From NCBI RefSeq assembly GCF_012641335.1, contig NZ_JABAID010000003.1, positions 310,001 through 374,000 on the forward strand: a DNA stretch of 64,000 nt. The letters are read 5' to 3'. The position numbers and the translations under genes were made by a program. The notes beneath the pieces are model-generated. The model saw only the letters and a program-made list of their open reading frames with translations, was not told where the DNA came from and ran no database searches. The stretch comes from Novosphingobium sp. ERN07 (GTDB lineage Bacteria > Pseudomonadota > Alphaproteobacteria > Sphingomonadales > Sphingomonadaceae). Below, piece by piece: positions 63,896 to 64,000 of the stretch (position 1 is its first letter; each line of letters begins with the position of its first letter).

Positions 63896-64000
63896 CAGCC
63901 AAATTGCGCGGCAATTTCTGCCACGGCAGCCGCCACATCGCCACGACGATAGCCGAGCAGCGCGGTTTCGCCAGCGTCGGGTTCATAACTGATCGTATTG
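63896..64000 (-). CDS. Unidentified protein, C-terminal fragment at window edge
   Basis: Only the last 34 residues are visible (ending YRRGDVAAAVAEIAAQFG and a stop). They read in frame to the window edge with normal codon use. Because genes here are read leftward, this one lies upstream of the esterase in the same direction, 18 bases from its start. I cannot name the family from this tail. Confidence 0.55.

Noticed and set aside
1..64000. CRISPR arrays, rRNA, tRNA, insertion sequences, integrases or phage genes
   Set aside because: I looked for regular direct repeats, transposase or integrase motifs and tRNA-like cloverleaf sequences and saw none convincing; tRNA detection by eye is limited.

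Overview
The window is high-GC, densely coded chromosomal DNA of an alphaproteobacterium, most likely a sphingomonad (Novosphingobium/Sphingomonas type). The reasons are four large TonB-dependent receptors (TBDRs) each beside catabolic genes, a fused CysN/CysC, a free-standing COQ4-type protein, two-subunit isoquinoline-oxidoreductase-like genes, and many intracellular acyl-CoA and SDR enzymes. This placement rests on gene content and translated motifs; no database search was run. I see no rRNA, tRNA, CRISPR array, insertion sequence or prophage.

Layout. 1-2.0 kb: end of a type I secretion-like pair (HlyD-family adaptor, cut by the window edge, and an ABC protein with a degenerate ATPase domain). 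2.2-4.8 kb: phosphohexomutase and folD, closed by a good terminator. 4.8-8.2 kb: a marR-emrA-emrB efflux operon followed by a truncated RTX-type remnant. 8.2-11.8 kb: a methylsuccinyl-CoA-dehydrogenase-like enzyme, a hot-dog hydratase and a LuxR-type regulator. 11.9-15.6 kb: sulfate activation (cysD, cysNC, cysQ) with a long hairpin abutting the cysD start codon. 15.7-19.2 kb: a secreted GMC dehydrogenase, its Tat-type small subunit and a ThuA-like protein. 19.4-30 kb: a flavin oxidoreductase, a molybdenum hydroxylase, glutaryl-CoA dehydrogenase, Lrp-putA, and a 3-oxoacid CoA-transferase with a divergent LysR.

31-39 kb looks like a peptide-use module: secreted zinc metalloprotease with an Lrp regulator, divergent from a TBDR and an exported M20 amidohydrolase. 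39-44.6 kb is a compact TBDR-P450-AraC-alcohol dehydrogenase operon. 44.6-49.3 kb holds a TBDR-SDR-tyrosine phosphatase operon opposite a TetR gene, with a strong dyad between them.

49.3-64 kb is the most interesting part: a catabolic island with an LLM flavin oxidoreductase, a TBDR, a COQ4-like protein, two paralogous D-aminoacylase-family amidohydrolases, two SDRs (one lacking the catalytic Tyr), two SnoaL/NTF2-like proteins, an MFS carrier, an HSL-type esterase and an HTH regulator. Recurrent ATTTGCGT half-sites lie in three of its intergenic regions, which suggests one regulon. The substrate cannot be read from sequence; an amide- or ester-linked aromatic or terpenoid-like compound is a reasonable guess.
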